This document shows, piece after piece, positions 10,290-22,400 of a DNA stretch of 64,000 bases. The notes below the pieces were generated by a model. That model did not search any database. It was not told the DNA's origin and was given only the letters and a program-made list of their open reading frames with translations. Source of the DNA: Antedon mediterranea (lineage: Eukaryota; Echinodermata; Crinoidea; Comatulida; Antedonidae); the NCBI RefSeq assembly GCF_964355755.1, contig NC_092678.1, forward strand, positions 9,086,922 through 9,150,921, written 5' to 3'. The stretch's first letter is position 1, and each line of letters opens with the position of its first letter. A program made the translations under genes and the position numbers.

Positions 10290-13200
10290 TCATACACTTG
10301 TTTGCAATGCTGCATCTTGCTCATCATCAACATCAGGAAGGCCTATTTGTATACGTCCTTTGCCAGCCTTTAAACAACAACCAGCCTTCATGTCTCTATA
10401 TTTACCACGCATCTCTTTTGGAAGAGCAACTTCACCAGGACATGTGACTTGACCATCAACCTGGCAGATACACTTCCTGCCAAAACGTCTACCAAAATGT
10501 GCAGGATTTACTAACTGCCTTCGCGCCAACTCTTCAGCAGCTAGTATTAGTCTATGAATTTAAAATAAATGTACAAATAAATAATTTTTTAGTTGAAGGG
10601 AGAAATATTCTTTTATTTACTGTCCTAAATGAAAAATTTATTCAATTAATTTGCTTTTGATTATCAGCACAAAAAGGTGTGAGAACCTAGATTGTGCACT
10701 CTTCAGGTGGGTTTTGAATTAGAAACTGGCATAACAAGTTCAACAGAGTTATGCTTGACTTGCGGAATTGTAAAAAAACAATAACCATCTGCTGTTTTGT
10801 ACAGCAATGAGGTGTTGCTGATATCTGTTCCTTCTATGTAGATGTGCATGCTAAGGCTTAGATTTCATGCTATTCTTACATTCTAATGCTAACCATACAA
10901 AATCAATAATAAAACAAAATCACTTACTCAGATTTGCCTAATACTTTATTAAGGCGCTCAACAATTTCTGATTGGCTGAAATTGTCAATATCGATTAATA
11001 CTTCTTCACAACCATCTTAAAAAATCAATAACAAAGTTTTGGATAAATGTTTGCCTAGATTAACTCCATCAATTACATTCATTTTTTTATTATAGTATTG
11101 AAAAATTAGATTCATTATTTCATTCCCAAAATTAGTTACTGTTTACCTAACACAAATAAGTCTTACCTAAAAAACATTGTATATATGGAGATGGTGTGAG
11201 ATTGGTGAGTGTTTGCATCTGAACTTTTGGGTTATTATATTGTAGCTGTTGAAGATTGTAGAACACAAAATCTCTGAAATGAGATAAATATATCTGAAAT
11301 AAATATCAAATTAACATAGCCTAAACAACCTAGTTTAATATTGAGGATAAGACTCGAAATACTGTAATAAAGCTTTGGCGTAATAACTGGCAATTTTCAG
11401 TGTGTATGAAATAAATACTGTACAGTACAGTAACATTGATTCATGAAGTTAAATACAATTCTCACCATGGGAATTACCTCCGAAAAAGAAATTTAAGCGA
11501 AACCAATTTTGTGTTTTATATCGCTCACCGATTACTTGTCCTGGCACTATTTGGAGTGGTACATTAACCATTTTACTTAAATGCTTGCTGTCAGGTCAAA
11601 GTAGTACCACATTTGAAAAATACCTAATCGAGGCAAATCGTTTAACCTCAATTTATTTTAAACTTATTTAAAATGAAACCTAATTAGTGCACGATTTTCA
11701 TTGTGGTATAAAATGTTTATACATACAAAGATATATAAAAAAATATAAATTTAAGAATTTTCAAAATATTTACAATACAATTTGCTAGAGGAAAATAAAA
11801 TCTTGTATTAAAAAAAAACCATATAAAATGCCGAGGAAGATCATGGAAGCAGCAAACATTAGACAGTTCAAGATACAAATTATGTACAGAATTGGACTAT
11901 TTTTAAAGTGATTTGTTTTGATTTTTGGTTGTTTAATAATTTGTAATAATAAATGGGACTTAATTTATACAGTATACCGCATTATGCAGAGTGGCCTTTT
12001 CAAATAGAGCACTTCTGCGGTAAGAGGCACTCGGACAGTCTTTCCAGGCACTGGGTCAAGGCATTGTCATACAAGGTATATTTGTTTCCTAAAAATATAT
12101 CTACAAATTTGTTTCTGTACTTGTTTAATTTCTGCACTCTAATGCACCAGGGTGCCACCGCAAAGGAGGGACATACTCAACAATCTACTTATGTTTGATG
12201 TCAACATGATCCACAGAAGGTTGTATTGTAGTCTGAGGAGCTTAATCTGAAAGTGCAGTAACTAACTCAGTGGTGCAAGACTCAGTTTTTGGGACCACCA
12301 CAGTACCGTATGCTTTTTAATAATAATATTCGTTTTTTTCGTATTTATAGCACAAGGATCATAAGAACCTGGCAAGCATCCAAATCTTGGAAAGATGAAA
12401 TACAGTACAAAGAGGCAATGGGAAGTATATGGAAATTGTTTAATAAATACTACGTATATTTTATTTTTTTTAAATTTTATTTTTAAAACCAGAAATAACA
12501 GCAGAAACAAATCCGCCACTTACAGCTTGGTTTAAAAAGACAAATACAACAACTCAGAAAAACTTAAATTACGACGAAACAGATGAAGATTGGAATTAAA
12601 AATGTTGATATGGGGATGGGCCTGGACTAAACTTTTATAAATTACGGGCAGGGACACGAATACCAAAAATAGAATGAAGACATTTAAAAAGAAATAATAT
12701 GAAATCCCAGTGGGATTCAATCATCCTACTTGGATGAATAAAAATCCCAGTATAACAAAAAAAAATCAAAAAAAAAAAACTCCATCCCACTACTTTATCA
12801 AATTCTGTTGAGGTGTTGAGTCCACTCACATTGGACAAAATCTCAGTTCTATTTAATAGCTCACTTTTTTTAAATTCTACAAAATAACCACCATGGTAGG
12901 GGCAGACAGATTCCCCGAAAATCTCCCCACCCCCGAATAAATCATGCACACAAAACAGCACTATATAACCCTTGCACACACCAACCTATGTATGGCACAA
13001 AGACACCCTAGCCGGGAAACCTCCCCATCCCCAAAAATACTCCCACCCACACACAAAAAAATCTGGTACGGGACTAGATTCACTTGACGTGACATCACCA
13101 AGCTGCTTTTAAATGTAAACTCTACCATCATCGACATTGAGACGCGAACATTCCCACATATTTTTATAGATCAATAAAATCCACACCGAGTGCCACCCAC

Positions 13201-16200
13201 TCAATCATCAGGTTTATTTATTGGTTTGTGTTATTAGTCCCACACTTTGTTTTGAAACATCATAAATGATAAGATAAGGGCCGTCGATTTGAACTCAGCC
13301 ATGCCGTTCCGTACTCGGAGAAGGAGAAAACCCTTTATTCCCAGCATGACGGCCGTGGCTTCTTTGATCATTATGGTGAGTAGTTAATGTCATCTCATTC
13401 TATTTAAAACATCCATTTGTTTTATTACGTTGTTGAGTTAATTCTTTTATATTTCAAATTTTTCGTTTACTACAAGTTTTAAATAATTGTTGAGTTGTTT
13501 TATACTGTAATGTTGAGGGTGCTGATGAGTGCAATATGCACGCCTGCATAGACAATGCATGCATGTTTCGTTTTCTGCAGGAGATCTGATCAATAGCCAC
13601 CTCCTTAACCGAGGATCGAAAAAGCCATATATCATCGATGCCATATTAACTACATTAAACAAAATAACTGGCTCAAATATACTTGAAATAAATATAGACT
13701 AAAGGCATGTGTTTGGACTTTTTTTCTAATGTATTTTTCGGAATGTTGAATTTAATTAAACACATGTAATTATAAATGATGATGATGATGATGGCTGTCC
13801 TGGGATATACAACCGTTTCCTGGGATATACAACAGTTTCGCATCACACCGTTATATCTTCGATTTCTCACCAAAATTTTCCTTGTTCAAACTCACAAATA
13901 TATATTATGTATCTATATCTACGATTGATGTCAGCTGTTTTACACTTGTGTATTGATATATGTGGAGCGAAGACGTTACGGTTACTATATAAATCTGTGT
14001 GGGGAAGAAAGCTAAAATGTCCGGCCCACTAAAAGGTAATTACTAATAAAAGGGACAACCACATTTATAAAGATATTCCAAAAAAATAAAGCAGGAGTAC
14101 GGAATAGACTCCAAAGCAAGTAAACTCAAAGCTGAAGAGCCTGCGAAAGCAGTACAACATTGCAAAAGACAATAACTCGGGGAAGGAACGAATTACTTTG
14201 AATTACGATGTTTTGGCCCGGATATTGGGAGATCGGGCCATAGCTGTGCTCTCACAACATCTCTATCACTAGGGCTAGGCTTTTGAAAGTGAGGCATAAA
14301 ACTTTGTGTATTGCGACTTTTAATTATCGACCAAATACATGAATGGCAATTTGGGTAAAAAGGATGAATTTTAACACGACCACCCAAGAAGTATTGTCAA
14401 TGTTAGCAGAAACGGGGTACTAAAAAATACCATATTTTATACTGTAGTTTGAGCAGTTGCAGCAGAAACAGGCCCTATTTGAGGAAAAGGTGCTGTATTG
14501 AAAGGCCTTTTTTATTGCATATACAGTATTCCAACTGTTCCGCTTTCAGCGGGATTGTCCCGCTTTTTGATGCTCTGTCCCGCTGTCCCGCCCAACCCTT
14601 GAATTGTCCCGCTTTCAAAATATTTTATGATGAAAAAAAAATTCAATATTATTTTGAAAACTACAGTAGAACCTCCATTTTACGTACGGTACGGGACCGA
14701 AAGGCGTACGTAAAACAAAGGATTCGTAAAATCAAGGTTGACCTTAAATTGACCCCAAATACTTAGAGATCGTAGCTAAAGGCTACCCTGTTTGTCTACT
14801 TTACTGAACAGAATGCAGGTTGTCACTAGCTCTAGGCCTTGCCTAGCTAGACTATTCAGGCCAGGCTAGCAGGCCTAGCAAGATGTGAGGCCTAACTAGA
14901 AAAGTACAGTACTGTATATACACGTGTACTTTTTGTCGGGGAATATAATATACAGTAAAAAGCGTTCGCGTTCACTTCGTAGCTAGCTCCAGCGCCTAGA
15001 AAACCGTGACGTTTCATTGACCGTGAGAGTACGTCAGAATGATATTATGCACTTTATATGCATTCATTATTGCCAGCGATCTAACTTACTACTAAACAAT
15101 AGCTAGGTACGCACTTGTCTGGCGGTATCCCTTTGTACGAATCGTTCAACGTTGGGTCGAGACGCGTGATATCATGTTCCATCCAGGGACCAAAATGTGT
15201 ACTGTAGTTATTTTCCAGGCGAAGTTTACCGACGGATACGTCGTGTACTGCGTCGACGTACGCTACACTACAGCAAAAACGAATTATGTTAATTGTTCGT
15301 ATGTTCACCAATTTTTTAATTTACAAGTAACCTTCTGTACCGTGGGGCACCTAAAATAAATTTTTCATCCATTACTAAACAAAAAAACATGCCATTTTCG
15401 CTTAGCCAACATCTTATTATAGCTACCGTATAGTTATTACATTTTCAATATCCTGTATGTCATGAATTTCTCACCACTCGGAAGTCCAGATGGTATGCAT
15501 GCATACGCCTGGGAGGAATAACTTATTTACCCGACTGAAAAAGGTCTACGCTTGCGTTTTTTAAGCCTCTAGGCCTGATGTTTCCAAAGTATAAAATGCA
15601 ATTTTTTGAAGACCTGCAGCTCTAGTTTTAAACATTTTCTTAGCTCAGCCCCAACAATAAAGCTGGTCATATTTTGAAGAACAAGAAGTACATTTTCCGG
15701 GACCTAACATCTCTATTTTTCAAACATTTCTTAGCTCAGTCACAACCATGATAGGGACTTATATATTTTTTTTCATTTTTTGAAGTATAATAAGTCCAAT
15801 TTCCGGGACCTCCAACTCTATTTTTCTAAATTTTCTTTGAACTTTTATTTTTTAAATTGAAAAATATTGATTGAAACAGTCATCGCGCATCTTTTTTTGA
15901 ACACAGTATTTTATTTATACATTATAAAAAATGGAAAAAATGGCTACCCTAAATCTGATTAAAAAGACCTCAAATGACGCTAGAACGCGTTGCTTCCGGG
16001 GGCTTCGCCCCCTGGACCCCCACCGGGGGCCCTTGGCGGCCCCCTGGCCCCAGCCTAGTGATGCTCGCTTCGCTCGCATAGCCCCCTCGTCGGGGAATGT
16101 AGCCCCCGCGTCGGGAAGATCCTGGCGCCACCCCTGACGGCACCGGTAGGCCTATAAAAACAAGTTATCACTATCGAAAAATGTATTACATTTTATAAAT

Positions 16201-18938
16201 CATAAATCTTACATCAATGTTTCGCCAAAATCCACATAGTAAAGACACCAGGCCTAGTTAACTAGGCCTAAAGTTGGTCCGGAACCGTTTTACGACTAGG
16301 CCTAGGCTAGCCTAGTACTACTAGCCTAGCTAGTAAACTGATGATAATATTCATACCATTTCTAAACAAGTTTGTGAAACACCAAAACAATTAGGGTAAT
16401 ACATACAATAATAAAATTAAAGACTTCATATTGAAAATTCATCCATTATTTTTTATTAAGATAACAAACAAACATGCCAATCCACATAAACTTTTGTAAT
16501 GCTTCGGCGGCATAGCTAGCGCGCGACCGATACACAATGCGCCAAACCATCGCTGTACGCGCTACTGTGCTGCGCGGTGTATGTTATTTCGACAGGTACC
16601 ATTTTGACAATCGTTCGTAACCAAATTAGTTTCTTTCAAAAAGTAAAATATTCACGGTCCAGACCGAATATAGTGTCCATATTTATAGTATATACCAATA
16701 ATTAACCTATCTACCGGATTTCGTAAAAAAACGCAAAAAACGAAGATCTTCGTGTTTGGCAGTCAAGCGTTGTGTTTCCAAAAACGAAGATCTTCGTGTT
16801 TGGCAGTCAAAGTGTTAAGTAACAGCAAATAAGTCAGTGTGTCGCAGTTTGTAATTAAATGTTCACATTGCACGTGTGTCCCCGTCCCCTTGGGCCGGGC
16901 CTTGGGCCTTTTAAGAAAAAAAAATCCATTTGTTTCGTGGGAAAGTGTCCCCTGAATATATTATAGAAGGTGTCCCAAAGAAGAGCTACTGTCACCATGG
17001 ATACTCTTTAGAAATCTAGAAATAGAAGTACATTTAATACATTATTTTGTATCACAAACGCGTGGTGGAAAGAACACATTTAATTTATTTAGTATGGTGA
17101 ACAATTATAAATTCAATTCATTTTTGTGGACCCGGTCGTCTTTCCTTTATTTATATATTAATGGGCCTGATCGTCCACACAGTTGAGCCCGATCGTCTGT
17201 CAACAATCATCTAAACAATAGGTACGCGATTGTCTGGCGGTGTACTTTGTACGAATTGTTCGTGGCCTAGCTCGCAGTAGTGCGATATTCGCGTCAATAT
17301 CATGTTACATCCAGGGACCAAAAATCATATTTATTTTTCAGGTGAAAATCAGCAAACACGTATCACTCGACGCGTACGCTCATACAGGGTAGGTATGAGT
17401 TATTCACGAACGATCGAGTTTACAAATTTTTCAATTAATTTACGAATAACCTTTTGTACTGTGTCTGTGGTAGCGACTAGCAAAACCGCTAGAGGGCAGC
17501 AGACATCTTTAGGGAATAGACAAGTGTGACCCTTAACCTGTTAAAAAGGGGTCAACTTGCGCATGAATTTACGAACTCTGATTGGCTATTCAGAAAAAAC
17601 GAATGACTGTACGATCTTTTCCGGAAAATTCCGATGAAAAATTTGAAATTCCTTTGCCCACATGTCTTCGCGATGACATTTTATTTTGGGCTCGAAATGT
17701 TAGTAAAATCAGAAAAAATCGAAAACATGCCTAATATTTTGGGATTTTGCTTATATATTTTAGATATATTTATATTTTAACAGTGTACGCCTTTGGTTTT
17801 ACATAAATATCACCTATATTGGATCACAAAAGGTTTTTAATCACCTGATGCTAGGTGAGTAAGCAATTCTAGGCCGCGAAGTGCCTGATGACGTCATCAC
17901 ACAGCCTGGCTGAGGTGGGGGTATTCCTCCGGGACATTCGCGCAGTCCGGGGAGAGGGTAAACATAAAATAAGTACTTTCTATCTTATTTTTGTGATTTT
18001 GACACAATTTCCAAACAAAATGTGGTATTATGCAAATATATATTTGTCACCATCAACTTTCTAATTAAAAATATGTTCATAAAATGTATTTATATGTGTT
18101 TTAGTAGTATTTTCACCCAGTGACTATTTGTGTACAAGGTCACAAACGCGGGGTGGGGATTCCTATGTAAACAAAGGATAGTGATGGTGCCAAATTTTTA
18201 CACCTTATTTTATTCATAACTTTCGAAATACTCAATCAATTTTGTTGATTTAAAGTTTAAAATGCTTACGATTATATACTCTTTCAAACTGAACACTATT
18301 CAAATGCAGAAAGATAAATTGAAAAATATATGCCAGTCCCTATCTGTGGGGCATATTTGGAGGATTTTTAGAGATTTAGGTATTGGGCACATGTCTGGCT
18401 GGGATGGGAGTTTTCAGTCGGGTGGGGAACGAACGTGACCCCCCGTCCCCTTTACTTAAAAAAAATAATCAATATGTCCCGCTTTTGAAAGCCCATGGGT
18501 TGGAATGTCTGTTATTGCATAGAGATATTATAGTGAATCTCTATGGTTATTGTGATAAAAGTAATTTAACAACGGTGGCTAAAAAAATCATCATGTGAAC
18601 ATGTTACATAAATGGATTAATGGCCCAAAATTGTATGATGTTGGTGTGAGAAAAAGTTCAGGTGAGAAATCGAAGATAAAACAGTGTGGTGCGAAACTGC
18701 AGTAGCGCCAATTATATTTAGGTCCCTGGCCGGCTGGGGAGCAAAATAAACGTAGGAGTCAATGGGTTTAAAAAGGCCCGAATCGTCTCGTCTGTCCGAC
18801 TTACCTAGCTCCTTGACATTTTTCTCCAAACGTGTTATACGTAATTGTAAATACCCGAACACGTTCCTTGAAATGTACTTTACCCTCTTTGAGGTATCGT
18901 AATGTTCTACGCAAAGGGAATTTACCTATCATAGGCAT
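10290..18938 (-). CDS. MRPS25: Mitochondrial ribosomal protein S25 (mS25), complete, four coding exons
   Basis: mS25 is a protein of the small mitoribosomal subunit in the mitochondrial matrix. Coding exons on the minus strand are 18938-18805, 11273-11167, 11015-10928 and 10551-10290. All junctions are GT-AG and the phases agree (134, 107, 88 and 262 nt; 197 codons with stop; 196 aa). The N-terminus [19 protein letters not shown], the block [48 protein letters not shown] (residues 137-148) and [10 protein letters not shown] all match the human protein by memory. The cysteines at 137, 139 and 147 correspond to those reported to hold an iron-sulfur cluster at the contact with bS16m. The tail after residue 162 is about 30 residues and includes a CC pair; the human protein (173 aa) has a shorter one. 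Intron 1 is 7.5 kb and full of repeats. The gene is head-to-head with ARMC10. Confidence 0.97.
13283..13375 (+). CDS. Unsupported candidate first exon, plus strand, in MRPS25 intron 1
   Basis: An ATG at about 13302 in a good context (agccATG) opens a frame of about 25 codons, [20 protein letters not shown] and four to five more hydrophobic residues, ending exactly at a strong donor (GTGAGT). A basic N-terminus followed by a hydrophobic run would fit a type II membrane anchor. I found no convincing downstream exon. A 14-codon frame after a good acceptor at about 14450 ([14 protein letters not shown]) is the nearest possibility. It may equally be chance or part of a repeat. Confidence 0.25.
15092..15352 (+). 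repeat. Dispersed repeat D1, copy 1
   Basis: About 260 bp shared with 17213-17462 and 40212-40445. Common blocks are 'aaacaat..g.tacgc', 'tgtctgg', 'atcatgtt..atccagggaccaaaa' and a final 'acgaataac' or variant. The frames within differ between copies, so it is not coding. About 15600-15845 next to it holds three degenerate units of 90-110 bp sharing 'gacct..a..tctatttt' and 'cttagctcag'. Confidence 0.7.
15985..16140 (+). repeat. GC-rich palindromic block
   Basis: A sharp GC island in an AT-rich setting. It contains 'gggggcttcgccccc', 'ccgggggcccttggcggccccc' style near-palindromes and 'gctcgcttcgctcgc', a hairpin motif that recurs at 50136 and 51346. A 68-residue frame across it is a product of composition. 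Confidence 0.6.
17213..17462 (+). repeat. Dispersed repeat D1, copy 2
   Basis: Second copy of the family at 15092-15352, with the same order of blocks and moderate divergence. Confidence 0.7.
18805..18938 (-). CDS. MRPS25: MRPS25 coding exon 1
   Basis: The start ATG (plus-strand CAT at 18936-18938) has A at -3. The exon encodes residues 1-44 and two bases of codon 45, ends in the donor GTAAGT, and carries the conserved N-terminal block with the RRTLRYL motif and ITYNT. A longer antisense-frame reading of the same DNA on the same strand is a shadow. Confidence 0.95.
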
Positions 18939-19245
18939 GTTATTGTTACAGCGATTTCTTTCTTTTTAAAGAAAGACAACTTGACCAAACCAAAGTTGTG
19001 CACACACCATCCACACTGATTTCACATGTTTTTCATTATAATGACCTTTAACACAGACAACAGCAGCAATACAGATATTATCAATATTTCTGGGAAAAAA
19101 ATAATAATAAATAAATAACATTTTCTAAAAAATTAAAGTTATTTAGGATTATATTTTAAAATAAATTTTTATAAATCAAAGTACAATTAGGATCTTAATG
19201 AACAATAGCCTTTTTTTAAACAAAACAATTTGTTAAAAAAGAAAG
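18939..19245. promoter_or_regulatory. Putative bidirectional promoter of MRPS25 and ARMC10
   Basis: Only 307 bp separate the two divergent start codons, so both 5' UTRs and core promoters must lie here unless untranslated exons exist. The stretch is AT-rich, has no clear TATA box at a fixed distance from either start, and holds an ERR-type site (19042-19050). Both products act at or in mitochondria, which makes shared control plausible. Transcription start sites cannot be read from the sequence. Confidence 0.7.
19042..19050 (-). promoter_or_regulatory. Candidate estrogen-related-receptor response element
   Basis: TGACCTTTA on the plus strand is TAAAGGTCA on the minus strand, an exact fit to TNAAGGTCA, the extended half-site of ERR nuclear receptors, known regulators of nuclear genes for mitochondrial proteins. 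A nine-base match alone is weak. Its position midway between two mitochondrial genes is what makes it worth listing. Confidence 0.4.
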
Positions 19246-19417
19246 ATGTCTGCGCCCTATCGGCTTTTTAGCGGAAGGCTCAACGTTACGATAATTTCAA
19301 TATTTGCAGCTTCTGCTTCAATATGTGCTGTATTTAAGCTGTTTGGGTTATTTAATAATCTAAAAAAAAATAACCCTAAAAAATCTATCAAGAATAGAAC
19401 TGACATAAAAGAAAATG
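19246..19417 (+). CDS. ARMC10: ARMC10 exon 1: signal anchor
   Basis: The ATG at 19246 has A at -3. The exon gives 57 codons plus one base and ends in the donor GTGAGT. The next exon supplies GA to complete a glycine codon, which fixes the phase. It encodes MSAPYRLFSGRLN, then a membrane segment (VTIISIFAASASICAVF), then a basic stretch. It is too short and too far from exon 2 to be found by open-frame length alone. Confidence 0.85.
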
Positions 19418-22400
19418 GTGAGTAGAAATTTGACTGGCTTAGCCTAGCCTATAGTTTAGCTTGGCCTAGCCAACTCTATAGTATAAATAGCTAGGCTATA
19501 TGAGGCCGGTAGCGAAGCCAATGAATCCGGCCGCCATTCACCCTGTGGCTGCCTTGTCAATTTGGCGCGATGTTTATGCACTCCAGCAAATAAATTTGGC
19601 TTCCTGTGTAAATGAGCAGTTTGTATAAAGAAGGCTACGTTTTTTATATTATTATTGGTTTTTTTTATTATTATTTTTGAACAGGGTATTTAATTTTTAA
19701 GTACAGCTGCAGCAGTAAAAATATAAATGTTATCTCCTTAATAAATATTAGGCTAGCACCCTAGATAGAGGCTATAGGGACTGTCACACCAAAATCAGTC
19801 CGGGCCAAAATCGGTCCGGCGGACCAGTTTTGGCTGCCAAAATCAGTCCGGGGGACCATTTATGGCTGCCAAAACCTGTCCGGCCGGACCAATTTTGGCC
19901 GCCAAAACTGGTCCGGTCTGGATAAAATCGGTCCGGGCAGTAGGACTGTTTTTGGCCGCCAAATATGGTCCGGTCTTACAAATATATGGTGCGCAAAATG
20001 ATTCATAACGCATATATCATTTTAAAAAAGGCCATGATTTGTCATTATATTGAAAACTATGGGGTTTTATTTGTTATTTTAATATTATAAATTAAGCCTG
20101 TTTTTTTTATTATCATTATTAGTAGTAACTCATCAATGAAATAAGTACTAATTGTTAGGCTTTTTGTATACAATATGTATCTCTGCCTGTTTTTAATCCA
20201 TTTTGTTCTTTTTTAACATCTTCGTTTCCCCATGATGTTAAAAACAATTTAATTTATCATTTATTTATGGTTAATCAATCAATATATCAATTCAATACAA
20301 TTATTATAAAAACAATTATCCAATATTGATTAGGCTGAGGAAGGCAAAAGGCCTCAATGATAAATAAAATCTAGCTGGCAATATCAGCGTCTCATACCCG
20401 TTCATGTGAGTGTGTGACAGGTCCAAATATGAGTGAACACCTAAGTCATGTTTTTAGATAAAATACATTTATTTATAGTATTTATCCGACAAGATAACTT
20501 ACTAATATATATCATGGGATATTTTTCTAGCCATAAACAACTTAAAACAGCATCATAGGCCTAGTAATTCAATTAAAATCGACAGAAGAAAAGCCCGGAC
20601 CGATTTTGGCAGTGGCGGACTGCTTTTGGCCACAATTTTAGAGCCAAAACTGGTCTGGCCGGACCGATTTTGGCCCCGGACCATATTTATCGTGACAGGA
20701 CCACACAAAAATAATTATTATGTTTTAAATGTAATTATATATTAGAGTATGTTTGTAGAAACATTTTAGTCTTTAAATGATGTGAATTGGTCAAGACACG
20801 ACAAGTATTTGCGGAGATATGAAGGATTACGGTTATGTCGGCCACATACCACATCGGCCCCCAACACAATAAAAGTAATATGTATGGAACGCTATGAAAG
20901 CATTATTGTCCATGCAAAGGTGTTTGTTAAATTTACCATCCGTTTTATGTTTCAGACTAGTACAAAAAGGAAAGTCTTTTTATTTTTTTATTTCAGTTTT
21001 ACTTTTCAAATTATTTAACTATTTACAATGTTTTTAAATTAATAAACTTAAAGCCCCCTTCCCTACGTTTTTTAGATCTAATTTAAGATCACAAACTATA
21101 TTTAATGTAAAAATAATACTATATGGTCCTATTGCGATAACTTTTTTCGTCTTTAAACGGTTAAAAATGAGAAAAATAAGTCGATTCTAATAATTATAGC
21201 GGCCCGCTATAAATCCCAAAATGCATTGCGCGCGGATTGATATTGTTATTTTTCACCTGTAATTCGCCCACTTTTCGATCGATCGTGAGTCCAAAACAAA
21301 TGGAAGACTCCAAACTTTTCAGCGAATATACCGGGTTTTCTCCAATTTGTATCAACGGAGTCTGGCAAAAATAGAAAGATAATTAATGCAGCAACTATAC
21401 AACGTCAGGCTAGGTATATAGCTAGCGTACGATGTTCGTACGTTACCGATGTTTACCAGCTAGGCCTACAAAACTAAACCTAGCTAGGCTAGGCCTAAGA
21501 CCGTCCACGAGAGGTCGATCGCTGCGAGCTACTTAGGTAGTGCATTGTTTCTCACTTTTTATCATAATTTACCATAAAACGTACATTTAAGACAAGGAAT
21601 GACATGGTTTAATGTTTTTAAAGTGATATATACTGTATATGTATTATTTTCCAAAAAACGTCCAAATTTGCAGGGAAGATGTATTGTCCCCCAAAATCAT
21701 GAAAAATAAAGATTTTTAAAATCGGACTTTGAATAGGCCATTTTGCAGTTTTAATGAAGTTGTTGACTTCCATAAGAAAAAAAACGGGGGAAAAAAATTA
21801 TTTCACCTATAAAAAGACAAAATAAACAGTTAAATTACTCAAAAACTCATTGTCTTCCAGACAATTTGACCATTTTTTGCTTTAAATTACATTTTTCTCA
21901 GGTAAATACATTTTTTTCAGACCCAATTTTTTGTGAGAGTGAATAACTATTATGTGACATTAAAATAACATATTCAACAAAAAAATAAAAAAAAACATTT
22001 TTTTAGAGGGACAATATAGTAAAACAGTTTACTATTTTTAAATTACCAGTTTATAATTTGTTTTACTTAACAGATTTAAAAATATGTACTCACTTATTTA
22101 TGTTAACATTATTTTACAAATTTTAACTGCATTTACATTGTTATTTTGCAGAATTTAAAGAAATGTTTACATTTTCCAAATTAGCATTGAGTATCCTATT
22201 ACTAATTGGTGACCATCCAATGTAATTTGATACAGGGTCTAAATTGTGTAGTAGTATAGCAAAATATTAAAGTACAGTAATACAATAACAATGATGCATT
22301 TACAGTAAATCAATTTTGTAGGCAATTTGTAATGAATGGATGCGTCTCATAGGTCAATCTATTTCAGGTCAAAGGTCAAATAATTTAGTTGTATACTTTA

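Larger units (their letters stand above)
11274..18804 (-). other. MRPS25 intron 1 (7.5 kb), repeat-rich
   Basis: Apart from items listed separately, it holds: a fragment resembling the R1 repeat of 50.1 kb (about 11460-11640); AT-rich DNA (11650-13250); (GAT)n and a 22-bp tandem pair at about 13776-13840; short 'tgtcccgct' repeats at 14538-14612; an 'aggcctag'-rich tract (14830-14900, 16250-16335); and a block at 18343-18430 that recurs at about 40431-40520. No MRPS25 exon is needed here, since exon 1 joins exon 2 in phase. Confidence 0.6.

Noticed and set aside
10246-10452. Plus-strand frame resembling a secreted peptide
   Set aside because: It is the reverse of MRPS25 exon 4, whose minus-strand reading matches a known family.
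11487-11571. Minus-strand ATG with a 28-codon frame and a GT, considered as MRPS25 exon 1
   Set aside because: The peptide ([11 protein letters not shown]...) does not resemble mS25, the sequence resembles the R1 repeat, and the true exon 1 was found at 18938-18805.
11953-12198. 81-codon plus frame and its reverse
   Set aside because: Neither strand shows a recognisable family or splice-bounded exon; likely chance.
13988-14035. Possible TATA-driven start (tatataaa, then ATG giving MSGPLK and a GT)
   Set aside because: Only six codons before the putative donor, no next exon found, and no conservation can be judged.
16020-16137. Pro/Arg-rich frame across the GC block
   Set aside because: Composition effect of the GC-rich palindromic repeats.
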